Shown: positions 16,381 to 26,279 of the stretch, one piece after another | Layout: every line of letters begins with the position of its first letter | Numbering within the stretch: position 1 is the first letter of the stretch | Made by a program: the position numbers and the translations under genes | Assembly: GCF_008923185.1 (NCBI RefSeq) | Contig: NZ_WBMT01000001.1 | Location: 310,001-374,000, forward strand | From: Actinomadura rudentiformis | GTDB taxonomy: Bacteria > Actinomycetota > Actinomycetes > Streptosporangiales > Streptosporangiaceae | Direction: 5' to 3' | Length of the DNA: 64,000 bases | Notes under the pieces: model-generated | The model's database searches: none | What the model saw: only the letters and a program-made list of their open reading frames with translations | Told to the model about the DNA's origin: nothing

Positions 16381-17400
16381 TCAGGGACTAGATGGTTCCG
16401 CCTTGCGCGGGGCAGGTTTCGAACCTTCCCCGGTGGACGACTCGGCACTGCCGTCCGCCGTTCGATGCCCCGCGCAAGGACGGGTTGTGGAGGCAACACC
16501 CGCCCTCGCGGCAAGCGCGCTTCTTGCGGCGCCGAGCAGGCCGGAGTGCCGTCCGAGGGTGGAGGGGCGCACGGTGACGCGCCGGGCGTAGTCCAGGGTG
16601 ATGGTGTGTTCGAGGTGCCGTCGCAGCGGCGCGAACAGCACCTCGCCGGCGGCTGAGACTCCGCCGCCGATGACGACGCGATCGAGGTCGCACAGTGCCG
16701 CGGCTGCGGCGATGCCGCGTGCCAGTGCCTGGGTTCCCTGCTCGAAGGCGGCCACGGCGATGGTGTCGCCTTGGGCGGCGTCGGCGGCCAGGGCGCGGGC
16801 GTCCGGGCCTGTCCAGCCGTGCCCCTGGGCCCATCGGACCATTGACGGGCCGCTGGCAAAGGCCTCGACGCAGCCGGCCGCACCGCATGAGCAGGGCGGA
16901 CCGGCGGGGTCGACGACGATGTGACCGAGATGGCCGGCGTTGCCGCTGGGCCCCGGGTACGCCGCGCCGGCCAGGACGAGACCGCCTCCGATGCCGGTGG
17001 ACACCACGATCCCGAGCATCGAGGTCGCGCCGCGCCCCGCGCCGAGCCAGTGCTCTCCCAGGGCATGGGCGATGCCGTCGCCGACCAGGGTGACCGGAAC
17101 ACCGGGCACGATGTCGCCGACCAGGTCGATCAAGGGGAAGTCGCGCCAGGCCGGGATGTTCACGGGACTCACCGTGCCGCGCACCAGGTCGACCGGCCCG
17201 GCCGAGGCCAGCCCGACGGCCACCGGCGGCGCGTCACCCGCGATCGATGTGAGCAACCCGCGAAGCGCTTCGGTGATGAGGGGTTCGGTGGCGGGCGTTG
17301 CGGTCTCGACGTGCCTGTGCACCTGCCCGTCCGCGCTGATCAAGCCGACGCTGATCTTGGTACCGCCGATGTCCACGCCGAGCACGACGTTCTGGTCCAT
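16381..17400 (-). CDS. ROK-family sugar kinase
   Basis: 339 residues from the ATG at 17400, with AAGGG upstream. It starts VVLGVDIGGTKISVGLIS, the ATP-binding DxGGTK phosphate motif 1, and has VTLVGDGIAHALGE, GIVVSTGIGGGLV with the phosphate 2 Gly motif, and GHLGHIVVDPAGPPCSCGAAGCVEAFASG, which is the ROK zinc signature CxCGxxGCxE. RVVIGGGVSAAGE completes it. In the first sugar-binding site the usual N-D of glucokinases is G-D here (VGDG), so sugar preference is uncertain. The last 35 residues are low-complexity. It follows a ROK repressor by 10 bp, divergent from a monosaccharide ABC transporter, so it probably phosphorylates the imported sugar. Confidence 0.88.
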   Translation of the reverse strand: MDQNVVLGVDIGGTKISVGLISADGQVHRHVETATPATEPLITEALRGLLTSIAGDAPPVAVGLASAGPVDLVRGTVSPVNIPAWRDFPLIDLVGDIVPGVPVTLVGDGIAHALGEHWLGAGRGATSMLGIVVSTGIGGGLVLAGAAYPGPSGNAGHLGHIVVDPAGPPCSCGAAGCVEAFASGPSMVRWAQGHGWTGPDARALAADAAQGDTIAVAAFEQGTQALARGIAAAAALCDLDRVVIGGGVSAAGEVLFAPLRRHLEHTITLDYARRVTVRPSTLGRHSGLLGAARSALAARAGVASTTRPCAGHRTADGSAESSTGEGSKPAPRKAEPSSP

Positions 17401-17410
17401 GGACGTCCCT

Positions 17411-18652
17411 TCAATCAGCGAGAAGCTCTGACAGCTGTGGCGAGTACGTGGCGTGGAGGACGAGTGCGGCACCGCCCACGACGGCGGCGTCCGCGCCCAA
17501 GGGGGAGAGCTCGATGTCGACCACCCGGACGTGTCGTGACAGCGGTCTTGCGGCGACAGCCGAGGTAACCGCGTCGACGTAGGGCTTCTCGACGTTCCGG
17601 ATGCCGTGACCGCCCAGCACGACAAGGTCCACGTCGGTGATGTTGACGACGTTGACCACGACGGTGGCGACGTGCCGCGCGGCCTCCTCGATGACCGCGG
17701 CCGCGACCGGATCGCCGGATACGGCGGCGTGCTTGATCGCGGCGTGGTCGACGGTGGCCGGATCGCGGTGGAACGCTTCCGACAGCACGCTGCCGCCGCG
17801 CTGCTCACCGAGCCTGCGATGCGTCTCGGCGACGATCGCTGCGGGGCTGACCAGACTCTCCAGGCAGCCCCGGATGCCGCAGTAACACTCCGGACCGTCC
17901 GGCAGGACGGACGTGTGCCCGAACTCCGCGGCGTTCAGGGAGCCGCCCCGGAAGACCTGGTGGTTGAGGATGAGACCGCCGCCGATGCCGGTGCCGAAGA
18001 AGAAGTAGGCGAAGTTCGCCACGCCCTTTCCGGCGCCCGACCACCGCTCGCCGATCGCCGCGGCGGTGGCGTCGTTGTCCAAGGTGACCGGTAGACCCGT
18101 CGCCTCGCTCAGCAGCTGCTTCATCGGCACCCGCGTCCAGTTCGCGAGTTTCGGCGGTGCGACCACCATGCCGTGCTCCTGGTCGATGGGGCCTGGGCTG
18201 GCCAGGCCGAGACCGAGCACCCGGTCGCGCGGCACGTCGGCCTCGGCGAGCACGTCGGCGACCAGATGGGCCATGGCCGCGACGACATCGGCCGGGGTGG
18301 CGCCCGGCGGTGTCGGGCGCCGCTTCATCACCAGCGGCCGTCCGAGCAGGTCGACCACGACGCACGCGAGCTCGACCGGGTCGAAGTGGAGCCCGACCGC
18401 ACTTCCCGCGTCGGCGTTGATCCGCAGCGTGGTACGGGGTTTGCCGAGGCCGGCGACCCGGCTGGAGCCGTCCTCGCGCACGATGCCCTCATCGAGCAGC
18501 CGCCGCACGATCCCGGAGACGGTCTGCGGGGTGAGGCCCGTGAGCTGGGCGATCTCCGCCCGGCTGACGCCGTCGGCGAGCTGGATCTGATCCAGCACCA
18601 CCGCCCGGTTGTACCGGCCCACCTTGGGGAGATTCGTGCCTGCTCTCCGCAC
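17411..18652 (-). CDS. ROK-family transcriptional repressor (XylR/NagC type)
   Basis: 413 residues from a GTG at 18652, with GAGAGGA six bases upstream. N-terminal winged helix-turn-helix: NRAVVLDQIQLADGVSRAEIAQLTGLTPQTVSGIVRRLLDEGIVRE. The ROK domain follows: HFDPVELACVVVDLLG, LGLGLASPGPID, VTLDNDATAAAIGERW, FFFGTGIGGGLI, and GHTSVLPDGPECYCGIRGCLESLVS with the Zn-binding CxCGxxGCxE, then VDLVVLGGHGI. It lacks a full DxGGT ATP motif, as expected for a sugar-sensing repressor rather than a kinase. It is transcribed with the ROK kinase and divergent from the ABC sugar transporter, the likely target, through the AT-rich element near 18700-18728. Confidence 0.9.
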   Translation of the reverse strand: MRRAGTNLPKVGRYNRAVVLDQIQLADGVSRAEIAQLTGLTPQTVSGIVRRLLDEGIVREDGSSRVAGLGKPRTTLRINADAGSAVGLHFDPVELACVVVDLLGRPLVMKRRPTPPGATPADVVAAMAHLVADVLAEADVPRDRVLGLGLASPGPIDQEHGMVVAPPKLANWTRVPMKQLLSEATGLPVTLDNDATAAAIGERWSGAGKGVANFAYFFFGTGIGGGLILNHQVFRGGSLNAAEFGHTSVLPDGPECYCGIRGCLESLVSPAAIVAETHRRLGEQRGGSVLSEAFHRDPATVDHAAIKHAAVSGDPVAAAVIEEAARHVATVVVNVVNITDVDLVVLGGHGIRNVEKPYVDAVTSAVAARPLSRHVRVVDIELSPLGADAAVVGGAALVLHATYSPQLSELLAD

Positions 18653-18699
18653 CGACGATCCTCTCTGCTCACCCTCTGCGACATTCTGTCCCAGGCCCG

Positions 18700-18728
18700 T
18701 TGACTTTGTAAAACAATTGGATTTAAGG
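18700..18728 (+). promoter_or_regulatory. Candidate promoter/operator between ROK repressor and sugar ABC operon
   Basis: TTGACT at 18700-18705 is a good -35 hexamer; 17 bases later TTAAGG is a poor -10. The spacer contains TTGTAAAACAA (18706-18716), a short palindrome in an AT-rich island unlike its surroundings. ROK repressors bind AT-rich palindromes of this kind, so this may be the operator. No experiment or alignment supports it here. Confidence 0.4.
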
Positions 18729-18899
18729 TCTCGGGACGTAACGCACCTCACATAGGGCATCGGCGACGGGTGAGCTCGCCGCCATGGCCGGGAGTCACAG
18801 ACAAGATCACCGGAGTGGGTTGATGTCATTGCCATGCTGCGTCGCTCCAGGTCCGGACCGGCCTGGTCGTGGCGGGCCGCGAAGCGGGGGGCCGCTGTT

Positions 18900-20459
18900 G
18901 TGAACGCGGTCGTGAACAAGGCCCCGACCTTGCTCGAGATGCGCTCGATCACCAAGACGTTCCCCGGCGTGGTCGCCCTCGCGGACGTCAACCTGGAGGT
19001 CCGTACCGGCGAGATCCACGCCATCTGCGGGGAGAACGGCGCCGGGAAGTCGACGCTCATGAAGGTCCTGAGCGGCGTGCATCCGCACGGCACCTACAGC
19101 GGCGACATCATCTACCGGGGCCAGGAGGTCCGGTTCGCCGACATCCGCGCCAGCGAGCGCGCCGGCATCGTGATCATCCACCAGGAGCTCGCCCTGGTGC
19201 CCGGCATGTCGATCACCGAGAACGTCTTTCTGGGCAACGAGCCGCGCCGGCGTGGCGCGATCGACTGGAGGGGCGCCCAGCGCCGCGTCGTCGAGCTGAT
19301 GGAGCAGGTGGGCCTCAAGGAGGATCCCGACACGCTCATCAAGGACATCGGCGTCGGCCAGCAGCAGCTCGTCGAGATCGCCAAGGCGTTCGCCAAGGAC
19401 GTGAAGCTGCTCATCCTCGACGAGCCCACCGCGGCCCTCAACGAGGCCGACTCCCGGCACCTGCTCGAGCTGCTGCGCGAGTTCAAGCGGCAGGGCATCA
19501 CCTCGATCATCATTTCGCACAAGCTCAACGAGATCGAGGCGATCGCCGACTCCATCACGATCCTGCGCGACGGCCGCACCATCGAGACGCTCGACGTGCA
19601 CGCCGACGGGGTCAACGAGGACCGCATCGTGCGCGGCATGGTGGGCCGTGAGCTCGGCAGCCGGTTCCCGGATCGCACCCCCGCCATCGGCGAGGTGTTC
19701 TTCGAGGTCCGGGACTGGACGGTGCGCCACCCGATCTCCACCGAACGGCTGGTCTGCAAGAACTCGAGCTTCAACGTCCGCCGCGGCGAGATCGTCGGCT
19801 TCGCCGGTCTCATGGGCGCCGGGCGCACCGAGCTCGCGATGAGCCTGTTCGGCCGGTCCTACGGGATCTGGCTCGGCGGGCACGTCTACAAGGACGGCAA
19901 GGAGATCCAGCTCAAGTCGGTCGCCGACGCGATCGGGCACGGCCTGGCGTACGTGAGCGAGGACCGCAAGGCCATCGGGCTCAATCTCCTCGACGACATC
20001 AAGACCTCCATCGTGGCCGCCAAGCTGCCAAAGATCACGCGGCACGGCGTCATCGACCAGGTCAAGGAACACCGCGTCGCCGAGGAGTACCGCGACAACC
20101 TGCGGGTCAAGGCGCCGACGGTCGATGAGGGCGTCACGAAGCTCTCCGGGGGCAACCAGCAGAAGGTCGTCCTGGCGAAGTGGATGTTCACCGATCCGGA
20201 CCTGCTGATCCTCGACGAACCGACGCGCGGCATCGACGTGGGCGCCAAGTACGAGATCTACGGGATCATCCAGCGGCTCGCCGAGCAGGGCAAGGGCGTC
20301 ATCGTCATCTCCTCCGAGCTGCCCGAGCTCATCGGCCTGTGCGACCGGATCTACACGGTGTTCGAGGGGACCATCACCGGCAACGTCTCGCGCCGCGACG
20401 CCGACCCGGAACTCCTCATGAAGCAGATGACCTCTACGAAGAAGATGGCGACGCGATGA
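18900..20459 (+). CDS. gguA: Monosaccharide ABC transporter ATP-binding protein (GguA/MmsA type)
   Basis: About 519 residues from the GTG at 18900; an upstream ATG at 18834 in frame would add 22 residues of poor coding character. Two fused ABC domains, as in sugar importers of the RbsA/XylG class. The first has [16 protein letters not shown] (Walker A), [14 protein letters not shown] (signature) and [11 protein letters not shown]. The second has a degenerate Walker [17 protein letters not shown], then [15 protein letters not shown] and [16 protein letters not shown]. It energises uptake of a monosaccharide together with the permease and ChvE-like binding protein downstream; its stop overlaps the permease start (ATGA). 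Confidence 0.92.
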   Translation: MNAVVNKAPTLLEMRSITKTFPGVVALADVNLEVRTGEIHAICGENGAGKSTLMKVLSGVHPHGTYSGDIIYRGQEVRFADIRASERAGIVIIHQELALVPGMSITENVFLGNEPRRRGAIDWRGAQRRVVELMEQVGLKEDPDTLIKDIGVGQQQLVEIAKAFAKDVKLLILDEPTAALNEADSRHLLELLREFKRQGITSIIISHKLNEIEAIADSITILRDGRTIETLDVHADGVNEDRIVRGMVGRELGSRFPDRTPAIGEVFFEVRDWTVRHPISTERLVCKNSSFNVRRGEIVGFAGLMGAGRTELAMSLFGRSYGIWLGGHVYKDGKEIQLKSVADAIGHGLAYVSEDRKAIGLNLLDDIKTSIVAAKLPKITRHGVIDQVKEHRVAEEYRDNLRVKAPTVDEGVTKLSGGNQQKVVLAKWMFTDPDLLILDEPTRGIDVGAKYEIYGIIQRLAEQGKGVIVISSELPELIGLCDRIYTVFEGTITGNVSRRDADPELLMKQMTSTKKMATR

Positions 20460-21754
20460 GCCGTTACCAAGACCTCAAGAAGAACCTCTTCGGGGGCACC
20501 GCCTCCAACGCCCGCCAGTTCGGCATGATCTTCACGCTCGTGGCGATCATCCTGCTGTTCCAGGTCCTGACCGACGGCCTCACGCTGACCTCCGGCAACC
20601 TCATCGCGGTCGTCAGCCAGTACTCCTACATCCTCATCCTCGCCATCGGCATGCTGATGGTGATCGTCGCCGGGCACATCGACCTGTCGGTCGGCTCGGT
20701 CGCCGCGTTCACCGGCATCGTGGTCGCCAAGGCCATGCAGGAGCACGACCTGCCCTGGCAGGCGGCGATCGTGCTGGGCCTGCTGGTCGGCGCGGCCATC
20801 GGTGCCTGGCAGGGCTTCTGGGTCGCCTATGTCGGGGTGCCCGCGTTCATCGTCACGCTGGGCGGGATGCTGCTGTTCCGGGGCGGCAACCAGTTCATCG
20901 GCAACGCCGACACCGTGCCGGTCCCCGAGGGCTTTCGCACCATCGGCGCCGGCTTCCTTCCCGAGGTCGGCCCGAACACCGGGTACAACAACCTGACCCT
21001 GCTCCTGGGCCTGGCGGCCTGCACCGCAGTCGTGTGGAGGGAGTGGAGGGCCCGGCAGATCCGGCAGGAGATGGGCGCCGAGCCGACGCCGGTGTGGGTC
21101 TCCGGTGTGCGCCTGGCCGTGATGGTGGGCGTCATCGTCTTCGCCACGCTGCGCTTCGCCGGCGGCCGGGTCGGCACCAGCCTGCCGGTGTCCGGCATCA
21201 TCCTGGCCGTCCTGGTGATCGCCTACTCGTTCTACACCCGCAACACCGCCGGTGGCCGGCACATCTACGCGGTCGGCGGCAACGCCCGCGCCGCCGAGCT
21301 GTCCGGTGTGAAACTCCAGCGGGTCAACTTCTTCGTCATGATGAACATGTCGGTCCTCGCCGCGCTCGCCGGCATGATCTTCGTGGCGCGGTCGGCCGCC
21401 TCCGGCCCGCAGGACGGGCTCAGCTGGGAGCTCGACGCGATCGCGGCCGTGTTCATCGGCGGCGCGGCCGTCTCCGGCGGCCTCGGCACCATCAGCGGCT
21501 CCATCGTGGGCGGCCTGGTCATGGCCCTGCTCAACAACGGCCTGCAACTCGAAGGCGTCGGCTCGGACATGGTGCAGATCATCAAGGGCCTGGTGCTGCT
21601 GCTCGCCGCCGCGCTCGACGTCTACAACAACAGCCAGGGCCGCTTCTCGGTCATCGGCTCGATCATGCGCCCGTTCCGCCGTGAGGAACCGGCGCCGGTG
21701 ACTGCGGGGGCCGACTCGTCCCGCGAGACCGACAAGGCCTCGGCAGCCGGCTGA
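20456..21754 (+). CDS. gguB: Monosaccharide ABC transporter permease (GguB/MmsB type)
   Basis: 432 residues. It starts at the ATG that overlaps the ATPase stop. About ten hydrophobic segments; the sequence [40 protein letters not shown] and [17 protein letters not shown] are typical of XylH-type permeases, which have an insertion before the last helices. [32 protein letters not shown] is the usual coupling region near the C-terminus, followed by a polar cytoplasmic tail. The stop codon leads directly into a short GGCTGAC repeat tract. Confidence 0.92.
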   Translation: MSRYQDLKKNLFGGTASNARQFGMIFTLVAIILLFQVLTDGLTLTSGNLIAVVSQYSYILILAIGMLMVIVAGHIDLSVGSVAAFTGIVVAKAMQEHDLPWQAAIVLGLLVGAAIGAWQGFWVAYVGVPAFIVTLGGMLLFRGGNQFIGNADTVPVPEGFRTIGAGFLPEVGPNTGYNNLTLLLGLAACTAVVWREWRARQIRQEMGAEPTPVWVSGVRLAVMVGVIVFATLRFAGGRVGTSLPVSGIILAVLVIAYSFYTRNTAGGRHIYAVGGNARAAELSGVKLQRVNFFVMMNMSVLAALAGMIFVARSAASGPQDGLSWELDAIAAVFIGGAAVSGGLGTISGSIVGGLVMALLNNGLQLEGVGSDMVQIIKGLVLLLAAALDVYNNSQGRFSVIGSIMRPFRREEPAPVTAGADSSRETDKASAAG

Positions 21755-21795
21755 CGCTGACGGCTGACGCTGACGGCTGACGGCTGACGGCTGAC
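21749..21795. repeat. GGCTGAC/GCTGAC tandem repeat tract
   Basis: Starting in the last codons of gguB, GGCTGACGCTGAC occurs twice, followed by three further copies of GGCTGAC. It lies in the 130-bp gap before the binding-protein gene. Likely slippage; a regulatory role is not evident. Confidence 0.8.
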
Positions 21796-21884
21796 ACAGC
21801 TTCACCACCGCACCGCCGCAGCTGCACCACCCCACCGCCGCGGTGGACCCACCCCTGCAGCACATCGAGAAAGGTCACCCGAGC

Positions 21885-22985
21885 ATGCGCAAACTTCTCA
21901 CCAGAGCCATCGCGACGAGCGCAGCGGCCATGCTGGCGTTGGGCGCCACCTCCTGCTCCAACGAACGTGAGGGAGAGGGCAGCGGCAGTTCGGCGAAGGG
22001 CTTCAAGGCGGACTCCGTCATCGGCGTCGCGCTGCCCTCCAAGACGTCGGAGAACTGGGTGCTCGCCGGTGACCTCTTCGTCAACGGGCTCAAGGAAGCG
22101 GGCTTCAAGCCCGACGTGCAGTACGCGGGTGCCTCGACCACCGTCGCCGACCAGCAGGCGCAGATCTCCGCGATGGTCACCAAGGGCGCGAAGGTCATCG
22201 TCATCGGCGCGACCGACGCCGCCCAGCTGTCCACCCAGGTGGCACAGGCCAAGCAGTCCGGCGCGATCGTCATCGCCTACGACCGGCTCATCACCAACAC
22301 CAAGGACGTCGACTACTACATCGCCTTCGACAACTTCAAGGTCGGCCAGCTGCAGGGCCAGGCACTGCTCGACGGAATGAAGGCCAAGAAGCCGAAGGGG
22401 CCGTGGACGATCGAACTGTTCTCCGGCTCGCCGGACGACAACAACTCCGCGGTCTTCTTCAACGGCGCGATGGACGTTCTCAAGCCGCTCATCGACAAGG
22501 GCGAGGTCAAGGTCGGCTCCGGCCAGGCCGACATCAAGCAGACCGCCGTCCAGGGCTGGAAGGCCGAGGTCGCACAGCAGCGTATGGACGCGCTGCTGAC
22601 CTCCACTTACAGCAGCAAGACCGTCGACGGTGTCCTGTCGCCCAACGACACCCTCGCCCGGGCCATCATCACCTCGGTCAAGGGCGCCGGCAAGCCGGTC
22701 CCGGTCGTCACCGGCCAGGACTCCGAGGTCGAGTCGGTGAAGTCCATCATGGCCGGGCAGCAGTACTCCACGATCAACAAGGACACCCGCAAGCTCGTCG
22801 CGGACACCGTGAAGATGGTCAAGACCCTGCAGGGCGGCGGCGAGCCCGAGATCAACGACACCAAGTCGTACAACAACGGCGTCAAGGTCGTCCCGGCGTT
22901 CCTGCTCCCGCCGGTCATCGTCACCAAGGCCAACGCCGCCCAGGCCTACGCCAACGACCCCAAGCTGTCCCCGCTCACCAAGTAA
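21885..22985 (+). CDS. chvE: ChvE-like monosaccharide-binding lipoprotein
   Basis: 366 residues from the ATG at 21885, with GAAAGG nine bases upstream. Lipobox ALGATSC (Cys24). The mature part is a type I sugar-binding protein of the ChvE/XylF class: IGVALPSKTSENWVLAGDLFVNGLKEAGF, MVTKGAKVIVIGATDAAQLS, SGAIVIAYDRLITNTKDVDYYIAFDNFKVGQLQG, and VVTGQDSEVESVKSIMAGQQYSTINKDT. The IAYDRLI and FDN segments line the sugar pocket in ChvE, which binds several aldoses, so the actual ligand is open (xylose, glucose, galactose or arabinose). It is the last gene of the importer operon, closed by a strong hairpin at 23001-23048. Confidence 0.9.
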   Translation: MRKLLTRAIATSAAAMLALGATSCSNEREGEGSGSSAKGFKADSVIGVALPSKTSENWVLAGDLFVNGLKEAGFKPDVQYAGASTTVADQQAQISAMVTKGAKVIVIGATDAAQLSTQVAQAKQSGAIVIAYDRLITNTKDVDYYIAFDNFKVGQLQGQALLDGMKAKKPKGPWTIELFSGSPDDNNSAVFFNGAMDVLKPLIDKGEVKVGSGQADIKQTAVQGWKAEVAQQRMDALLTSTYSSKTVDGVLSPNDTLARAIITSVKGAGKPVPVVTGQDSEVESVKSIMAGQQYSTINKDTRKLVADTVKMVKTLQGGGEPEINDTKSYNNGVKVVPAFLLPPVIVTKANAAQAYANDPKLSPLTK

Positions 22986-23000
22986 CCCTCGACAGATGAG

Positions 23001-23048
23001 TCAGCGGTGTCCCGGAACGCCTTCGAGGGCGTTCCGGGACACCGCTGA
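23001..23048 (+). terminator. Long perfect hairpin between chvE and manA
   Basis: A perfect 21-bp stem: 23001-23021 pairs with 23028-23048 around the loop TTCGAG. No T-run follows. It begins 15 bp after the chvE stop and ends 12 bp before the manA start region, so it separates the two genes. Confidence 0.85.
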
Positions 23049-23060
23049 CGTTCCAAGGAC

Positions 23061-24284
23061 GTGCCGACTTTGGCAAACACGTTCAGCGACACGCAGTTGA
23101 TTGGTCTGGACAACCCTGTACGCAACTACGCATGGGGCTCACGGACGACCATTGCGGCGCTGCAAGGCAGGCCCTTCCCCACCGCTGAGCCCGAGGCGGA
23201 GATCTGGATCGGGGCGCACCCGGCAGCGCCGTCCAGAGTCTCCGCCCGAACGGACCTGCTGACCGTGATCGACGCGGACCGCCCGGGTCTCCTCGGCCCT
23301 GGCCGCGATCGCCTGCCCTTCCTGCTCAAAGTCCTCGCGGTGGCCAAGCCGTTGTCGATCCAGGTGCACCCCGACGCGCAGCAGGCCGTACGTGGATTCA
23401 CCCGGGAGGAGGCGCTCGGCATTCCACGCGACGACCCGAAGCGCAACTACCGCGATGATTGGCCGAAACCGGAACTGCTGTACGCCGTCACCGATTTCGA
23501 CGCGCTCTGTGGCATCCGCGAGCCGAGAGAGGCTGCCCGCTTGCTGCGAGCTCTCGGCGGTACGCGGCTGCAACGGATCGCCGGCGTCCTGGAGCAGCGC
23601 GGTCCCCGCGAGACGTTCGACGTGCTCAACTCCTGGCCCACCGACGATCGTCCCGCACTCGTCGCGGAAGTGCGCACAGGCGCGACTGAAGCGCGGAGGG
23701 ACGGGCCTGAAGCGCCGCGCAGGAGCGACCCGGAAGTGGCACTGCGCACTGCGGCGAGGATCGCGGCGGACCAGCCCGACGATCCGGGATGTGTCACCTC
23801 GCTTCTGCTCAACCTCGTCACGCTCGCACCAGGGCAAGCCCTGTACGCCCGACCTCGCACCATCCATGCCTACCTGCAGGGGACAGGCGTCGAAGTCATG
23901 GCTTCGTCCGACAACGTGCTGCGCGGAGGTCTCACTCCCAAGCACGTCGACCAAGCCGAGCTTGCAGCCGTCGCGGACTTCACGCCCTCCGAGCCGGAGG
24001 TCGTCAAGCCGGTGACGCTGCCCACGGGCGAGGACATGTATCCGGCGCCAGTGGAGCAGTTTCAGCTGACAAGGCTTCGCCCGCGTCCCCTCATCACGGT
24101 CCCGGAGCCCGGCCCCAGCAGCATCCTTTGCCTGGACGGCTCCCTCACCGTGACCCGAGGCGGTATCACTCACCTCCTGAACCCCGGGGAGGCGCTGTTC
24201 GCGCCACACAGCGGCGACGATGAGCTGACCATCGAGGGACAAGGACTGGGATTCCGGGCATCGATCCCGCTGTCATCTCTGTGA
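23061..24284 (+). CDS. manA: Mannose-6-phosphate isomerase, class I
   Basis: 407 residues if the GTG at 23061 is used; AAGGA lies only one base before it, so the TTG at 23070, ten bases from that site, may be the true start. Type I PMI cupin: NPVRNYAWGSRTTIAALQG, AEIWIGAHPAAPS, LPFLLKVLAVAKPLSIQVHPDAQQA with Zn-binding Gln and His, KPELLYAV, and YLQGTGVEVMASSDNVLRGGLTPKHVD. It interconverts mannose-6-phosphate and fructose-6-phosphate, linking sugar use to cell-wall and glycan synthesis. It lies between the sugar importer and the conservon but behind a terminator. Confidence 0.92.
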   Translation: MPTLANTFSDTQLIGLDNPVRNYAWGSRTTIAALQGRPFPTAEPEAEIWIGAHPAAPSRVSARTDLLTVIDADRPGLLGPGRDRLPFLLKVLAVAKPLSIQVHPDAQQAVRGFTREEALGIPRDDPKRNYRDDWPKPELLYAVTDFDALCGIREPREAARLLRALGGTRLQRIAGVLEQRGPRETFDVLNSWPTDDRPALVAEVRTGATEARRDGPEAPRRSDPEVALRTAARIAADQPDDPGCVTSLLLNLVTLAPGQALYARPRTIHAYLQGTGVEVMASSDNVLRGGLTPKHVDQAELAAVADFTPSEPEVVKPVTLPTGEDMYPAPVEQFQLTRLRPRPLITVPEPGPSSILCLDGSLTVTRGGITHLLNPGEALFAPHSGDDELTIEGQGLGFRASIPLSSL

Positions 24285-24422
24285 GTGATCGGAACTTTTG
24301 TGTAACTACAGGTGGGCAAGAGCGTTATGGTGCATCCTTAACACGCCTTATTCCGTTATGGCCCCTGTGCGACGGGTCGACGAGTCCTGCGCCGGTCGCC
24401 AACGCTCACAAGGACACGATGG

Positions 24423-26141
24423 ATGGCAGCACAAGCAGGTCGACCACGCATCGAGCGCGTCGCGCTGGAACGCGCGTTCCGGATCTGGTTGGTCGTGGCG
24501 ATCGTCGGTGGCGGCGCCTGGCTGGGAACGCTTCTGGCGGTGGACGAGCAGTCACGCACGCTGGTCGCGGCGGGCGGTGGCGGCGTGGCCGCGCTGATCG
24601 TGAGCCTGGCCATCGGTGTCGCGGCCTACTATGCCGAGTGCGCGCGGGCCGTCCGTAGCCGGCTGGCGCAGGTGGAGAACGAGAGCGGCCAGCTGGAGCG
24701 CAGGCTTCAGGAACTGGTCGACGGGCCGTTGCCCGCGCTGATCGGACGGCTCCAGAAGGGCGCGTCACCGGACACGTCACTGGCCGAGCTCAGGGCCACG
24801 CCCGACCAGCCGCTGGGCCGTCTGGTGAGCATGGTCGTGGAGGGCGTCGCCGCGAGCGAGCGGAGCGCGGTACAGGCCAGGGCGCAGCTGACCGTCCTGG
24901 AGGACGAGATCAAGCAGCTGGCCGACTCCACGCTGCCCGCCATGACCAAGCGGATCCGCGGCGACCGCGCCTCGGCGGCGTCCGTGCTGGCCGAGCTCCC
25001 GGCGCCCTCGAACGCCGTGCTGGAACGGCTGCTGCGCGACCTCGCCGACGACCTCGCCGCAGGGGAGCGCACCAGGGCGTCGGCCATGGCGGCGGCGGCG
25101 AGCGCGGCGGCGAGGATCCAGGCGCAGACCACCCGCATGCTCGCCCAGCTGCGGGAACTGGAGGACCAGTACAACGAGGACAAGGTCTTCGGCGACCTGC
25201 TCGACCTCGACCACCACGTCTCCCAGATGGGACGCCTGGCCGACAGCATCGCGCTGCTCAGCGGCGGCCGTACAGGACGCCGCTGGACCAAGCCCATCGT
25301 GCTGGAGAGCATCATCCGTGGCGCCATGGGCCGGATCGCCTCCTACCAGCGCGTTCAGTACCACTCGACCAGCACCGCCGCCGTCGCCGGATTCGCCGCC
25401 GAGGGCGTCATGCACGTGCTGGCCGAACTGATGGACAACGCCGCCAACTTCTCCCCGCACGGCACCGCCGTGCACGTCTACGCCGAGGAGGAGGGCGCGG
25501 GGGTCGTCGTCACCATCGAGGACAGCGGACTGGGCATGCGGCAGCGCGAGCGGGAACGCGCCGAACGGCTGGTCTCCGAGGCCGCCGACCTGACGTCGCT
25601 GCCCGGGACCCGGCTTGGACTGGCGGTGGTCGGCAGGCTGGCCGGCAAGCACGGCCTGAAGGTCAACTTCCGGCCGTCCTCGCGCGGCGGCGTCGGCGTG
25701 GTGGTGCTGATCCCGCGCAGGCTCATCAGCCACTCCTCCGATGACGTCTCCAGGGGAACGTTGTCGGAGTCCATCCAGAGCGCACCCAAGGGCACTCCCA
25801 TGCCCGTCCGCGAACCCGCCACGGTCGGAGCCGTGGCGGCGACACCGGACGCAGGCGCCTCCGATGATGAGACATATCTGCCCAAACGCCGTCGCGGTGC
25901 CACGCTCACCGGGACGGTCAAGAAGGAGGCGGCTCCCGCTCCCAAGCCCCGCGATCCGGGAGCGCGGTTCGCCGCGTTCCGCGAATCCGCCTCGGGACGC
26001 CACAAGCCGACCGGCGACACCGCGACCGATTCCACGTCGGACCCCGCGTCCGGCACAGCGTCAGACATCCCCACGGGCACGGCGTCCGGCACGACGACAG
26101 GCTCCGATGAGAACGCACCACGTCCGCCAAAGACCCGATGA
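24423..26141 (+). CDS. cvnA: Conservon sensor-kinase-like ATPase CvnA
   Basis: 572 residues, ATG at 24423 with AAGGA upstream. Two membrane segments (about 20-40 and 46-68) are followed by a long coiled-coil/HAMP-like linker, then a histidine-kinase-type ATPase domain with N box HVLAELMDNAANFSP (about 331-345), G box EDSGLGM (about 365-371) and GTRLGLAVVGRLAGKHG. The phosphoacceptor region lacks a standard H-E/D-x-x-x-P, as in other CvnA proteins. The last 140 residues are a disordered Pro/Thr/Ser-rich tail. It heads the cvnA-E operon; conservons are thought to form a membrane complex resembling G-protein-coupled signalling. Confidence 0.92.
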   Translation: MAAQAGRPRIERVALERAFRIWLVVAIVGGGAWLGTLLAVDEQSRTLVAAGGGGVAALIVSLAIGVAAYYAECARAVRSRLAQVENESGQLERRLQELVDGPLPALIGRLQKGASPDTSLAELRATPDQPLGRLVSMVVEGVAASERSAVQARAQLTVLEDEIKQLADSTLPAMTKRIRGDRASAASVLAELPAPSNAVLERLLRDLADDLAAGERTRASAMAAAASAAARIQAQTTRMLAQLRELEDQYNEDKVFGDLLDLDHHVSQMGRLADSIALLSGGRTGRRWTKPIVLESIIRGAMGRIASYQRVQYHSTSTAAVAGFAAEGVMHVLAELMDNAANFSPHGTAVHVYAEEEGAGVVVTIEDSGLGMRQRERERAERLVSEAADLTSLPGTRLGLAVVGRLAGKHGLKVNFRPSSRGGVGVVVLIPRRLISHSSDDVSRGTLSESIQSAPKGTPMPVREPATVGAVAATPDAGASDDETYLPKRRRGATLTGTVKKEAAPAPKPRDPGARFAAFRESASGRHKPTGDTATDSTSDPASGTASDIPTGTASGTTTGSDENAPRPPKTR

Positions 26142-26279
26142 GCAGGGCTCATGGCCTTGCGACCCCTTCGGCGGACGGGCCGCAAGGCCGACCGGTCCCG
26201 GCATCCTCGTCCGGACCGCAGGATCGACAGATAGGAGGCAGGGGCGCGTAGCCGCGGCGGGCGCCGCCCCGTGATCTCG

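Noticed and set aside
18807..20072. Leftward 421-codon frame opposite gguA
   Set aside because: Antisense to a textbook double-ABC ATPase; Asp/Val/Leu-rich shadow without motifs.
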